This document shows positions 13,927-23,599 of a DNA stretch of 33,331 nucleotides, in pieces (position 1 is the stretch's first letter; every line of letters begins with the position of its first letter). The notes below the pieces were generated by a model. It was not told where the DNA came from, did no database searches, and was given only the letters and a program-made list of their open reading frames with translations. Both the position numbers and the translations under genes were made by a program. The DNA comes from an uncultured Oscillospiraceae bacterium. GTDB taxonomy: Bacteria > Bacillota > Clostridia > Oscillospirales > Acutalibacteraceae. Location: positions 1 through 33,331 of the forward strand of contig CASFCH010000074.1 of the NCBI GenBank assembly GCA_949293315.1, in the 5' to 3' direction.

Positions 13927-13949
13927 TGGGCGGTCAGCCGCCCATTTTT
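13927..13949 (+). terminator. Hairpin with T-run between the glucan synthase and ymfF genes
   Basis: TGGGCGG (13927-13933) and CCGCCCA (13938-13944), loop TCAG, followed by five T on the plus strand. The genes on both sides are on the minus strand, so the T-run is on the wrong side for the glucan synthase gene. On the minus strand only ATGTCAACTATTT follows. Confidence 0.55.
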
Positions 13950-13996
13950 AATATCATAACACGATGGCGCCGTCTTTTCCAGATTTTCCCGGCGAA

Positions 13997-16900
13997 TTAA
14001 CAAATTGTTATCACGATTTTGTGTTCGCCGCCGTCCGGCGGGATGCGGATCGGATCATTTTCCGCGCGCTCCCCGCGCCGGACCGTCAGATGCACACGCG
14101 TGTTTTTGCCAAAGCGGTAGCTGGCCGTGTAGCCGTCCCAGGATGCGGGCAGCCTTGGGTGTACCACGAGCGCGCCATTCTCCAGCCGGATGCCCAGCAG
14201 CTCCTCCACTGCGGTCACGTAAAACCATCCCGCCGATCCGGTATACTGTGTCCATCCGGCCTGTCCCGGCGCGCGGGGATTGGCGGTGACGTCCCCCGCC
14301 AGGGCGTACGGCTCCCCGCGATACCGCCGCCCGGCCTCCGGATCGGTGCAGATGGCGGCGGGATTGATCTGGCAGAGCAGCGCATATCCCTCATCCGTAC
14401 GTCCGGCGCGCAGCAGCGCCATGCACAGCCAGACAGCCGCATGCGTGTACTGCCCCCCGTTCTCCCGCACGCCGGGCGGATAGGCGGCCACATAGCCGGG
14501 GTCCGGCGTCTCGGGCCGGTCAAAGGGCGGATCAAACAGGCGGATCAGATGGTTTTCAGGGTCGGAAAGCGTCCGCACGGCCGTGTCCAGCGCCAGCTCG
14601 ATCCGCTGCGTGTCGTGCTGGCCGCAGAGCACGGCGAACGACTGCGTGAGGGAGTCGATCGCACAGGCGCTGCGCCCCCGCGCGCCGAGAGCCTCCCCGC
14701 CGTCGAAGAGCGCACGGATATACCGGTCCCCGTCAAAGCAGTGCTGCTCCACGCGTTCCCGCAGCGCCTCCGCCTGCTCTCGGAATCGGCGGGCGCGCCA
14801 CGCCTCGCCCATGTGCTCGCACAGCGGGGCAAAATGATCCAGCGTCAAGGCCAGAAACTGCGCCAGCCACACGCTCTCCCCCTGTCCTTTCTCCCCGACG
14901 CGGTTATAGCCGTCGTTCCAGTCGCCGCCGCCGATCAGCGGCAGGCCGTGCGGGCCGGTCAGCGTCAGCGCCCGCTCGAGCGCACGGACCGCGTGCTCAT
15001 ACACGCTCCCCTTTTCCGCCGACTGGCGGGGGGTGAAATAGCGCTCCCGTTCGTCGGAACGCAGCTCCTCCCCCTCCAGATAGGGGATATCCTCCTCCAA
15101 AAAGGCCCAGTCCCCCGTACTCTGCAAATACCGCGCCGTCTCATACGCGATCCATACATAGTCGTCGCTGTACCGCGTGCGCACGCCGCGCACCGTGATC
15201 CCCTCCCCAGGGAAATCGTGCCACCAGTGCAGGCCGTCCCCCTGCGGGAACTGGCGGGCACACGCCCGCATCAGCTGACGGCGGAGCACCGCGCTGTCCA
15301 GCAGCACGAGCGATCCGGCATCCTGCAGCTGATCGCGCAGCCCCCACGCGCCCCCGCACTGGTAAAAGCCCGTGCGCGCCTCCAGGCGGCAGGCGCGGAT
15401 CTGGTGCGGCAGCCATACGTTGATCATCACATTGAGCGCGGGGTCCGGCGTCTGAACCTGCAGGGGAAGATCGGCGCTGTGCGGATCCCCTCCGTCCTGC
15501 ACCAGCTCGCCGAGCGCTTCCTCCCGCTGTGAAAAGGCGAGGAAAAAGCGTATTTTCACCTGTCCCCCTGCGGGGAGACGCTCTTGCCGGCACACGGCCG
15601 CGCACGGGTCCGTCAGCGGAAGCAGGCGCGGGTCGTCCCAGCTCCCGGCGAGGAACCGCCCCCGGTCGCAGCAGTAGAAGTCCGCACCCCCTTCAACGCC
15701 CTGAAGCAGGAAGCCGGGCACGGCCGCCTGATATGGGTTCTCCATCACCAGGCCGGCGTCCGCCGTCCGGGCCCGGATCAGACGGGCGTTTTCCCGCGTG
15801 ACGCCGAGCACGGGTTCCGTATAGTAGGCGCAGGTGAACGTCTCCTCCCGGTCCGAGCGGTTTTCGATGCACACGTCCAGATATTTGACGCTGCCCTGCG
15901 CCGGTACGCGGACCGTGACCTCCGAACGAAAGGCGGCCGTCTCCCCCCGCCACTGCGCCCCGCCCGGCCAAAAGGTACACCGAGCGCCGTCCAGCAGATC
16001 GTACACCTTCCCGCCGCAGGAGAGCAGCAGCATCTCCCCGCGGTTGTCACAGCAGGGATCGTTCATCCAGGGGGTCAGCTTATTCTCCCGCGCGTTGACC
16101 GCCCACGTATAGCCGAGCGCGCAGTCGCTCACCAGCGTCCCGAAGCTGTCATTGGCCAGCACATGCGTCCACGGGACGGCGGGCCGCTTCATCACCGTAA
16201 AGGAGTCCTCCCCAAACTGTCCGCCGGCCACGGTCAGCCCGCCGTGTGCCGGCGCGCCGCCGCAGGGGCGGACCGGCTCCATCCGCATGGGTGCAAACTC
16301 CGGCAGCGGCGGACGCAGGCGCTCCGGCCCGCGCGGGACGATATACCGCGCCGCCGCATCAAGGGCGCTGAGCGCCCGCGGCTCCACCTGGCCCTCCCGT
16401 ATCAGATGGACGCCGCCGCGCGCGCCGATCCGTTCGGTACAGCCGCAGCGCCGTATGCATGCGCGCAGCTCCTCGGCCTCCCGTTCGTCCGCGGCAATCA
16501 GCGCCAGATCGAACGGCAGGCCGCACAGGGCCAGCCGCCTGCACAGGCGCAGGCATGCGCCCAGCCGGTCGTCCTCCGGGATCGGCCGCATGACGACGAT
16601 CGGAAGATCGCCGGAGATCCCCATGCCCCACAGGGCGCTCTGTCCCGCGGTGAGTTCCGCCGCAGCCCGGTCATACTCCGGCCCGCCCTGCGCCGTATAG
16701 AGCAGATGCGGCAGCATCTGGGAGAGGAGCGCCCCCTCCAGGCTGTCCCCGGCGAAAGACACGGGGGCCCCTTCCGTCGCGGCCGCATCCGCGCGTACAC
16801 GCAGCAGTCGGAGGGCGGCCTCCTGCGGCGTCTGTGCCGCCGCCAGGATCAGCCCCGTCCGGAAAACACCGCGTCCCGCCGCCGTAAACGGAATGCGGAT

Positions 16901-19900
16901 GGCGGCGCACACATCCTTGACCGCCAGCGTATTGTGCATTTCCCGATCTTCCTCCGTCAGTGAGAGAACAGCTTTGGGCCGGCGAAGAAATACGGTCCGA
17001 TCCGTTTCAAACGCAAGCGGGCCGCCGTCCACAAGGCCTACCGCCATGCTCAGCGGCTGCTCCTCCCCGCGTGCACGGCGCGTATAGATCAGCGCGCGCA
17101 GATTTTCGTCATACGCCACGGTGACAAACAGGCGGGAAAAGGCCGGATGCGCGCGTTCGTCGGCCGCAGCGGCCAGACCGGGCTCCAGATAGACCGTCAG
17201 GCTGCCGCTGAGCGGCGCGGCGCGCCTGTTGCGCACCCACAGCCTGCGGATCTCCGCGGGGAGACGCGGGTGTACGAGCACTTCCATCCCCGCGCGTACG
17301 GCATTTTTTTCCGCGCTCAGCACCGCCCGGTCCCCGGTAAACCGCGCCTCGTACTCGGCCGTCTCCCCGGGCGGCGCGATCCCCTTCTGCAGCGGGAAAC
17401 AGACGCCCTGCGCCCGCAGTACGCAGAAAATTCCATTCGGACGGCGGAGCAGGTCCCCGTCCGAAAAGGTCATCTCCGCCCCGCGGTAGAGCGATCGGCT
17501 CAGGCCGGCATCCGTCACCACGGCGCTCCACTCCCCGTTGGAGAGGAGCATCGCCTGCGGCCGGGCGCGGTCGATCCGATAGACGTCCAGCGTCCCGCCC
17601 CGCGGCTGTGACGGACGCCGGGGCGGCTGCGCACTTGCAATATCGTCAAAGAGCACCGCCCCCTGCTGCGCTCTTTCCTCCAGGATACTCCGTGCGGCCG
17701 CCATGTCCGCGTCCGCCATAAAGCGCTTTTGCATCAAATTCCCCCTCACGGCATTGACACACGCGAGCATACTCATGCCCACATGGTGCGCCATATAGCT
17801 GCGCACCACGGCGTAGTCCTGCCCCTCCTGCACACGGCCGGGCGTAAAGTCCGCCGCCTCATAAAATCCGCAGCGGCCCGTCATCTCCAGCTGCTCGATC
17901 TCCTTTAAGTTCCGGTATGCCTCCCGGGGGGCAAACGGGAGCGTCAGAAACGTGGAATAGGGGGAGATGACCAGATCGTCGTCAAGCCCCTGCTTGAGCC
18001 CCAGCTTCTGAACGCCGTGCGCCTCATACTGGTAGTTGAGCGCCGGATCAAAGGCGTAAAAGCCGCTTTCGGAGATCCCCCAGGGGATTCCCCGCCCCCG
18101 CACGCGCTGGCGATGGCAGTGCAGGCAAAACTGCAGCGCCTCGTAGAGCAGGGTGTTTTCATATGCCGGCAGGAGCAGGTGCGGCATATAGTACTCGAAC
18201 ATCGTCCCCGTCCAGGAGATGGGGCCGGCGTACGCGCCGTCGCGCGCGAGGGGACGCCCCAGTGCGGCCCAGTGCTTGAGCGGCACGATCCGGCGCGCCA
18301 CGGCGTAATAGCTCGTCAGCCGCGCCTCGCTCATGAGCAGATCATAGCACGCGGGCGTAAGCTGATTTTTTTCCACGTCATAGCCAATGTGAAACAGATT
18401 TTTTTTCTGATGGTACAGAAAATGGAGATCCGTCTCGGACGCCAGACGTTCCAGCCGCTGTGCAAGCGCCGTGAGGCGCGGCTCCTCCCCCGCGTACTCC
18501 GTCAGGCCGCTGCGCAGCGCTGTGATGCACGCGAGGAAATTGCCGCTGTCCACGGAGGAGACGTACACCGGCTTCATCGGGCGGAGCGTACGCGTATCGT
18601 ACCAGTTGAGCAGATGGCCCCGGTACTTCTCCAGCCGCTCGACGGTGGAGAGGGTCTGGTTCAGCCGTGTGAAGAGCTCCGCGCTGCCGATGAACCCCAG
18701 ATCGCGCGCGGCCAGTGTGCAGAGCATCATCATCCCGATATTGGTCGGGGAGGTGCGGTGCGCAATGCGGGCTGCCGGCGTCTCCTGCACGTTGTCCGGC
18801 GGCAGATAGTTCTCGGCCGCTGTGGCATATTCCGTATAGTACCGCCACTGTGCCGCCGCGCAGGAGGCGCCGTACTCCCGGAGCACGGGATCGCCCAGCC
18901 GCTCATCGGTCAGGCGGCGGGCACTGTGCCGGTCAAACCACACATCCCCCCACTGGAGCAGCCCGGCGAGGATCAGCGCCCCCTCCAGAGAGCCGATCAG
19001 GTAGAGCCCGGTCAGCAGGGAGGGCAGCAGCGGGCGCAGCCCGTGGGCGGCGCTCTTTTCGCTGTCCGCAGCGGTGGTCCACTCGAGCATTTTTTTACGG
19101 GAAACGGCCGTGCGCCACACCGCCCGGACGATCGCGTCCAGGCAGACAAAGCCCGTGCGGGAGGCCGAGAGCATCTTTACCCCCGCCCGCATGAGGGACG
19201 CCGCCGCATCCGGCAGCACCCGGGAGTAAAACCGGCCGGAAAAGGCGCGGGGGCCGCCGCACAGTAACGCGCTCAGGCATCCGAACAGCTCCCCGGCCGC
19301 GCTGCTCACCAGCGCCGCTCCGGCAGCCAGCGCCCCCGCCGCGCCGCCGATAAACGGCGCGGCAAGCAGCGCGATCCAGACCCACGCGCTCGTCAGTGAA
19401 CGGCGCAGATTGTCAAAGAGCTGATATTTCGTCAGCGGTCCCGCGGGGTTGTCGCTCCCCGGGCCGTAGGGATGGCGGCGGAGAAAGACCATGTTCTGCC
19501 AGTCCCCGCGGACCCAGCGGTGCATCCGCCGCAGATAGGATTCCTCCCGGGTGGGAAAGCTGTCCGTCACGTACACGCCGCCGAGGAAGCCCGCGCGCAG
19601 AAATCCGCCCTCCAGAATATCATGGCTGAGCACGGTGCCGTCCTCGATCCGCCCCCGCATCACATCATGGAATGCGTGTACATCCATGATCCCCTTGCCG
19701 GAAAAAATGCTCTGTCCAAACAGGTCCTGATAAAAATTGCCGCTGCCCCTGTCGTAGGAGCTCACGCCGCCCGCCCCGGCCATGATCCGTGTAAAGCCTG
19801 TGGCGCGCGCCGATTCCACGCCGGTGGCCACCTCCGGAACCAGAACGCCGTATCCCGCCCGCACAGTCCGGGCCTCGGGATCAATTTGGGGCCGGTTGAG

Positions 19901-21301
19901 CGGATGGGCGGCGCAGCGCACCATTTCCAGCGCGGTGTTAAAGGGCAGATCGGTGTCGGAGTCGAGCAGGATCAGATATTTCACCTGCTCCAGATGGCCG
20001 GTGCAGCCGGTCAGATGCATTCCCGGCACCGGCTCTCCGCAGATGGCCTGTACCAGCTGCGTGATCGCGCCGCGCTTGCGCTCATAGCCGGTGTAACAGC
20101 CCTGCGCCGGGCTGTAGGCCCGCTCCCGCACCGCAAGCAGGAACCCGCCGGCGTACCGGTCGTTCAGGCGGTCGATCTCCTTTTTCATTGCGCTGTAATC
20201 GGCCTCGTCGGCGGGCGTGACGGGCGCATCCGCGCTCTTATAGTCGGCCAGCAGCAGGACCTCCACGGCCCCCTGATGATTGGCGCGGTAGAGCGCCTCC
20301 AGATGGGCGGCCACCGCCGGCGCGCGCGCGGCCTCCGGCAGCAGATCGGATACGGCGATCAGCGTGCGGGCGTATTCCGGAACGGCGCCGTCAAACGCCA
20401 TGCGCGGCAGAGGGCGCGGACGCACCCCGCGTGTAAAGGCGGCCTGTACCGGATGCAGAAAGAGCTCCCACAACAGCGGGAAGAGCAGGATAGCCAGGTA
20501 CCACCGGCCGGAGAGCACAGCGGATAAAACCGACGTAACAAGCGCCAGAGCCGGCGGCAGCGCGAGGGCCAGCGTCCCGCGCAGGCGCCTGCGTCTGCGC
20601 CCGCGCTCTCCGGCCTCCCGCAGGAAAAACCCGATATGATTGCGTTCCTCGGGGGCCTCCCGGGACTGGCGCAGCAGCTCTGTGGCCAGGCGCGTTTCCG
20701 GCATGTCGCGTTCCAGGGCCAGACGGGCCACCTCCTCTCGGTAATGCGCCTGTGTCTCCGGATCCATGCGGGGGTACGTCCCCGCCGGATCGAGCATCAG
20801 GATCCGCTGCGTCTCACAGATCTCCCGGGTGACGGCCTCAAAATCGATTTCCTCGAGCGCCAGAAGGGAGCGGACTGCGTTTTCCACCGTTCCGGCGGGC
20901 AGGTCCACGCTCTCCCGCGCGCGTCGGATCAGCGCCGCACGCAGCATCAGGGGCAGCAGCTGCACCTCCCACACGGTCAGGTGCTCCGGTGCGAGCGCGC
21001 CGCACAGCTCCTCCTGCCCCGGGAGCACGCCGTCCGGGCACAGCGCCAGGCAGCGGGAAAAAATACGGATTTTCCCGTCTTCTGCCGGGAGGGCCGGGGC
21101 GGTCTCCAGCTCGCACAGGATATTCCGCCCCTCCCGCTCCAGCCGGTGAAAGTGGTCGGTCAGCCATTCGGCCCGCGGGGAGGGCTCTCCGCCCTCCCGC
21201 TCCCGCTGGGCCAGACGGTAGGCCGAGCGGATCGCCGCAAGATCCGAGCGCAGGCTCCTCCGCAGGGCCGTCGTCTGCATCCGATGGTGTGTCGCGCGCA
21301 T
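13997..21301 (-). CDS. Cyclic beta-1,2-glucan synthase (GT84-cyclisation domain-GH94, NdvB/Cgs family)
   Basis: At 2434 residues this is the largest protein here. In order: an N-terminal helical cytoplasmic region; two membrane helices (about 231-285); a GT84 glycosyltransferase domain with DSDTD (447-451), SHDILEG (Asp561) and RWVRGDW (595-601, the (Q/R)xxRW motif); further membrane helices (about 635-690 and 757-783); the middle glycoamylase-like cyclisation domain (GH189 type, about 800-1200, with WGISESGFYAFD and GLDDDLVISPYSTF); beta-sandwich regions; and a C-terminal GH94 phosphorylase domain with GGGDWNDG near 2124-2131. In Brucella and rhizobia such enzymes make cyclic glucans; here the product may be a cell-surface or osmoprotective glucan, which is inference. 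It is shorter than the roughly 2800-residue proteobacterial forms but has all three enzymatic domains. The ATG follows AAAGGGG. Expression appears independent of neighbours. Confidence 0.93.
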   Translation of the reverse strand: MRATHHRMQTTALRRSLRSDLAAIRSAYRLAQREREGGEPSPRAEWLTDHFHRLEREGRNILCELETAPALPAEDGKIRIFSRCLALCPDGVLPGQEELCGALAPEHLTVWEVQLLPLMLRAALIRRARESVDLPAGTVENAVRSLLALEEIDFEAVTREICETQRILMLDPAGTYPRMDPETQAHYREEVARLALERDMPETRLATELLRQSREAPEERNHIGFFLREAGERGRRRRRLRGTLALALPPALALVTSVLSAVLSGRWYLAILLFPLLWELFLHPVQAAFTRGVRPRPLPRMAFDGAVPEYARTLIAVSDLLPEAARAPAVAAHLEALYRANHQGAVEVLLLADYKSADAPVTPADEADYSAMKKEIDRLNDRYAGGFLLAVRERAYSPAQGCYTGYERKRGAITQLVQAICGEPVPGMHLTGCTGHLEQVKYLILLDSDTDLPFNTALEMVRCAAHPLNRPQIDPEARTVRAGYGVLVPEVATGVESARATGFTRIMAGAGGVSSYDRGSGNFYQDLFGQSIFSGKGIMDVHAFHDVMRGRIEDGTVLSHDILEGGFLRAGFLGGVYVTDSFPTREESYLRRMHRWVRGDWQNMVFLRRHPYGPGSDNPAGPLTKYQLFDNLRRSLTSAWVWIALLAAPFIGGAAGALAAGAALVSSAAGELFGCLSALLCGGPRAFSGRFYSRVLPDAAASLMRAGVKMLSASRTGFVCLDAIVRAVWRTAVSRKKMLEWTTAADSEKSAAHGLRPLLPSLLTGLYLIGSLEGALILAGLLQWGDVWFDRHSARRLTDERLGDPVLREYGASCAAAQWRYYTEYATAAENYLPPDNVQETPAARIAHRTSPTNIGMMMLCTLAARDLGFIGSAELFTRLNQTLSTVERLEKYRGHLLNWYDTRTLRPMKPVYVSSVDSGNFLACITALRSGLTEYAGEEPRLTALAQRLERLASETDLHFLYHQKKNLFHIGYDVEKNQLTPACYDLLMSEARLTSYYAVARRIVPLKHWAALGRPLARDGAYAGPISWTGTMFEYYMPHLLLPAYENTLLYEALQFCLHCHRQRVRGRGIPWGISESGFYAFDPALNYQYEAHGVQKLGLKQGLDDDLVISPYSTFLTLPFAPREAYRNLKEIEQLEMTGRCGFYEAADFTPGRVQEGQDYAVVRSYMAHHVGMSMLACVNAVRGNLMQKRFMADADMAAARSILEERAQQGAVLFDDIASAQPPRRPSQPRGGTLDVYRIDRARPQAMLLSNGEWSAVVTDAGLSRSLYRGAEMTFSDGDLLRRPNGIFCVLRAQGVCFPLQKGIAPPGETAEYEARFTGDRAVLSAEKNAVRAGMEVLVHPRLPAEIRRLWVRNRRAAPLSGSLTVYLEPGLAAAADERAHPAFSRLFVTVAYDENLRALIYTRRARGEEQPLSMAVGLVDGGPLAFETDRTVFLRRPKAVLSLTEEDREMHNTLAVKDVCAAIRIPFTAAGRGVFRTGLILAAAQTPQEAALRLLRVRADAAATEGAPVSFAGDSLEGALLSQMLPHLLYTAQGGPEYDRAAAELTAGQSALWGMGISGDLPIVVMRPIPEDDRLGACLRLCRRLALCGLPFDLALIAADEREAEELRACIRRCGCTERIGARGGVHLIREGQVEPRALSALDAAARYIVPRGPERLRPPLPEFAPMRMEPVRPCGGAPAHGGLTVAGGQFGEDSFTVMKRPAVPWTHVLANDSFGTLVSDCALGYTWAVNARENKLTPWMNDPCCDNRGEMLLLSCGGKVYDLLDGARCTFWPGGAQWRGETAAFRSEVTVRVPAQGSVKYLDVCIENRSDREETFTCAYYTEPVLGVTRENARLIRARTADAGLVMENPYQAAVPGFLLQGVEGGADFYCCDRGRFLAGSWDDPRLLPLTDPCAAVCRQERLPAGGQVKIRFFLAFSQREEALGELVQDGGDPHSADLPLQVQTPDPALNVMINVWLPHQIRACRLEARTGFYQCGGAWGLRDQLQDAGSLVLLDSAVLRRQLMRACARQFPQGDGLHWWHDFPGEGITVRGVRTRYSDDYVWIAYETARYLQSTGDWAFLEEDIPYLEGEELRSDERERYFTPRQSAEKGSVYEHAVRALERALTLTGPHGLPLIGGGDWNDGYNRVGEKGQGESVWLAQFLALTLDHFAPLCEHMGEAWRARRFREQAEALRERVEQHCFDGDRYIRALFDGGEALGARGRSACAIDSLTQSFAVLCGQHDTQRIELALDTAVRTLSDPENHLIRLFDPPFDRPETPDPGYVAAYPPGVRENGGQYTHAAVWLCMALLRAGRTDEGYALLCQINPAAICTDPEAGRRYRGEPYALAGDVTANPRAPGQAGWTQYTGSAGWFYVTAVEELLGIRLENGALVVHPRLPASWDGYTASYRFGKNTRVHLTVRRGERAENDPIRIPPDGGEHKIVITIC

Positions 21302-21395
21302 GTCTTTTTCCCCTTTGTCCCGATGATTCGGTGATTTTTACCATCCTCTATTTTGTCTCGGGATCTCGCATTCATACAGCGGGCCTCTTTTTTGC

Positions 21396-21424
21396 TTGAT
21401 GGCGCGCCCGGGTTGGAGTATAAT
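21396..21424 (+). promoter_or_regulatory. Sigma-A promoter of the yhaM gene
   Basis: TTGATG (21396-21401) and a perfect TATAAT (21419-21424) are spaced 17 nt, 35 nt before the chosen TTG start codon. The promoter excludes any in-frame start before about 21431. Confidence 0.8.
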
Positions 21425-21458
21425 GGAGACAGAACCTGATGAACCGGAGGAGACTGCT

Positions 21459-22424
21459 TTGAATTTTCGCTACATCGAATCGGCGGGAGTCTATGAGGGC
21501 TTCTGTCTGGTAAAATCGGTCACCGTCAGAAAGACGTCCAAGGGGTCGACTTTTTTGGACCTGATCCTGGCGGACAGGAGCGGCGAGATCGCCGCCAAGC
21601 TGTGGGACTACCGGGAGGAGGTCCACGGCGTGGTCGCCGTCAATGACCTGATCAAGGTGCGCGGGCCGATCTCCCCCTTCAACGGGGAGGATCAGCTGCG
21701 GGTGGACCGGATCCGCCGCGCCACGGCGGAGGACGGCCTGCGGCTGGAGGACTTTATCCCCTGTGCGCCGGAGGGCGGGGAGCAGATGCTCGCGGAGATT
21801 GAAAAAACGGTATCGGCCTTCCGCGACGCGGGCCTGCGCGATCTGGTGCAGACAGTCCTGAACGAACATCGGGAGCGGCTGCTGTTCTATCCGGCGGCGT
21901 TCAAGCTCCACCATGCGATCCGCGGCGGACTGCTGTACCACACGCTCTCCATCCTGCGCATGGCGCAGATGATCTGCGCGCAGTACCCGTTTGTGGATGC
22001 CGATCTGCTGTACAGCGGCGTGATCCTGCACGACATCGGCAAGGTCTATGAGTTTGACGCCGATGCCACGGGCATCGCGGAAAAATATACGCTCGAGGGC
22101 AATCTGGTGGGCCACATCGCGCGCGGGGCGGGCATCGTACACGATACGGCGGAGCGCCTGGGGACCGACCGGGAGACGGCGCTTTTACTCGAGCACATGA
22201 TCCTCTCCCACCACGGCACGCCGGAGTACGGCGCGGTACAGTACCCCGCATTTTTAGAGGCGGAGATTCTCTCCGAGCTCGACATGCTCGACGCGCGGAT
22301 CTATGAGATCGCGCACGCCGTGGCCGCAGTGCCGAAGGGGGATTTCACCCAGCGGCAGTGGTCGCTGGACAACCGCCGCCTGTACAACCACGGGCGCATG
22401 AATCCGGCGCAGGAAACGGAATAA
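21459..22424 (+). CDS. yhaM: 3'-5' exoribonuclease YhaM family
   Basis: A 321-residue protein with an N-terminal OB-fold (about 10-100, with KTSKGSTFLDLILADRSGEIAAKLWD) and a C-terminal HD phosphohydrolase-type domain (about 150-300). HD-domain ligands are seen in the AIRGGLLYHTL His, ILHDIGKVYEF (His-Asp pair), and further His residues in LSHHGTPEYG with a C-terminal Asp in ELDMLDARI. YhaM shortens RNA 3' ends and can act on DNA in Bacillus. I chose TTG 21459 because GGAGGAGA is 5-12 nt before it, and earlier in-frame ATG/TTG codons lie inside or before the promoter. It is divergent from the glucan synthase gene. Confidence 0.9.
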   Translation: MNFRYIESAGVYEGFCLVKSVTVRKTSKGSTFLDLILADRSGEIAAKLWDYREEVHGVVAVNDLIKVRGPISPFNGEDQLRVDRIRRATAEDGLRLEDFIPCAPEGGEQMLAEIEKTVSAFRDAGLRDLVQTVLNEHRERLLFYPAAFKLHHAIRGGLLYHTLSILRMAQMICAQYPFVDADLLYSGVILHDIGKVYEFDADATGIAEKYTLEGNLVGHIARGAGIVHDTAERLGTDRETALLLEHMILSHHGTPEYGAVQYPAFLEAEILSELDMLDARIYEIAHAVAAVPKGDFTQRQWSLDNRRLYNHGRMNPAQETE

Positions 22425-22480
22425 CGGACCCAATCGGCTCTCAGGCCGTATGAATGATTGGAGCAGAAGGAGCGATCAAG

Positions 22481-23500
22481 ATGAGAAACCACGAGGTTAC
22501 AACACCCGGCCCCCTGCTGGACGCCAACGGGAATATCGCCGAGCCCGGCTGGTCCAAACAGCTGGTACGCACGTATGACCGGACGAAGATCAAGGCCGGC
22601 TATCTGCGGATCAAGGAGTGGGACTACTATCTGGTGATGAACGACCGATTCGGCGCGGCGTTCACCATCTCCGATGACGGATACATCGGCCTGCAGTCCG
22701 TCTCCCTCCTCGATTTTGAAAAAAGGTGGGAGCACACGGAGACGATCCTGAACATCCTCCCCATGGGCAAGTACATGCTGCCCTACTCCTCCGCGAGCGG
22801 GGACACGGTGTACCGCGACAAGCGGCTGGAGATGAAATTCTCCCCCTCGGAGGGCAAACGCCATATCACCTGCACGTTCCAGAACTTTTACGAGGGCAAA
22901 CCCCTCACGTGCGATATCACCCTGCACCAGCCGCCCATGGACACCATGGTCATCGCGACGCCGTTCAAAAAGAACAAGTGCTTTTACTATAACCAGAAGA
23001 TCAACTGCATGCGCGCAGAGGGGTGCGTCACCTTCGACGGGCGGGAGTACCGCTTTGACCCGGAGACGGACTTCGGCACGCTCGACTGGGGCCGCGGCGT
23101 GTGGACGTATGACAACACATGGTACTGGGGCTCCGGCAATGCGGTGGTGGGCGGCAAGCCGTTTGGCTTCAACATCGGCTACGGCTTTGGGGACACCTCC
23201 GCCGCCACGGAGAACATGCTCTTTTACGACGGGAAGTGCCACAAGCTGGACGACGTGACGTTCAACATCCCGGAGAACAGCTACATGGAGCCGTGGACCT
23301 TTACTTCCAGCGACGGGCGGTTTGAGATGGGTTTTGTTCCGGTGCTCGACCGCGCGGCAAAGCTCTCCGCCCTGATCGTGGAGACAGACCAGCACCAGGT
23401 CTTTGGCCGGATGAGCGGACGCGCCACGCTCGATGACGGAACCGTGTTGGAGATCAAGGACGTCATGTGCTTTGCGGAGAAGGTGCACAACAAGTATTAA
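22481..23500 (+). CDS. DUF2804 family protein
   Basis: A 339-residue protein matching the DUF2804 family. Characteristic are GPLLDANGNIAEPGWSKQL at the N-terminus, RIKEWDYYLVMN, the DWGRGVWTYDNTWYWGSGN region in the middle (about residues 210-230) with FGFNIGYGFGDTSAATENM, and TGR-like beta-rich segments after it. It has no signal peptide. The structure is probably a beta-sandwich or lipocalin-like fold; the function is unknown. AAGGAG at 22467-22472 supports ATG 22481, not the upstream in-frame codons. The convergent neighbour is a sugar-type transporter, but shared function cannot be shown from sequence alone. Confidence 0.85.
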   Translation: MRNHEVTTPGPLLDANGNIAEPGWSKQLVRTYDRTKIKAGYLRIKEWDYYLVMNDRFGAAFTISDDGYIGLQSVSLLDFEKRWEHTETILNILPMGKYMLPYSSASGDTVYRDKRLEMKFSPSEGKRHITCTFQNFYEGKPLTCDITLHQPPMDTMVIATPFKKNKCFYYNQKINCMRAEGCVTFDGREYRFDPETDFGTLDWGRGVWTYDNTWYWGSGNAVVGGKPFGFNIGYGFGDTSAATENMLFYDGKCHKLDDVTFNIPENSYMEPWTFTSSDGRFEMGFVPVLDRAAKLSALIVETDQHQVFGRMSGRATLDDGTVLEIKDVMCFAEKVHNKY

Positions 23501-23537
23501 AGCACTGAACACGCGGCGTCATCTGTGCCGCACTGAA

Positions 23538-23576
23538 AAAATGCACCCGAGCGGAATGAACCGCCCGGGTGCATTT
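23538..23576. terminator. Bidirectional intrinsic terminator between DUF2804 and transporter genes
   Basis: AAATGCACCCG-A-GCGG (23538-23554) pairs with CCGC-C-CGGGTGCATTT (23561-23576) with one internal mismatch, loop AATGAA. It has A-rich sequence upstream and T-rich downstream, suitable for both convergent genes. Confidence 0.85.
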
Positions 23577-23599
23577 CTATTTGGATATTTTTTAGCCGA

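Noticed and set aside
13964-15532. Long plus-strand open frames across the glucan synthase gene (also 15584-16963, 18017-19267, 19472-20527)
   Set aside because: They arise from the third-position GC bias of the sense gene. Compositions are Arg/Pro/Gly-rich with no recognisable domains, whereas the minus frame is a complete multi-domain enzyme.
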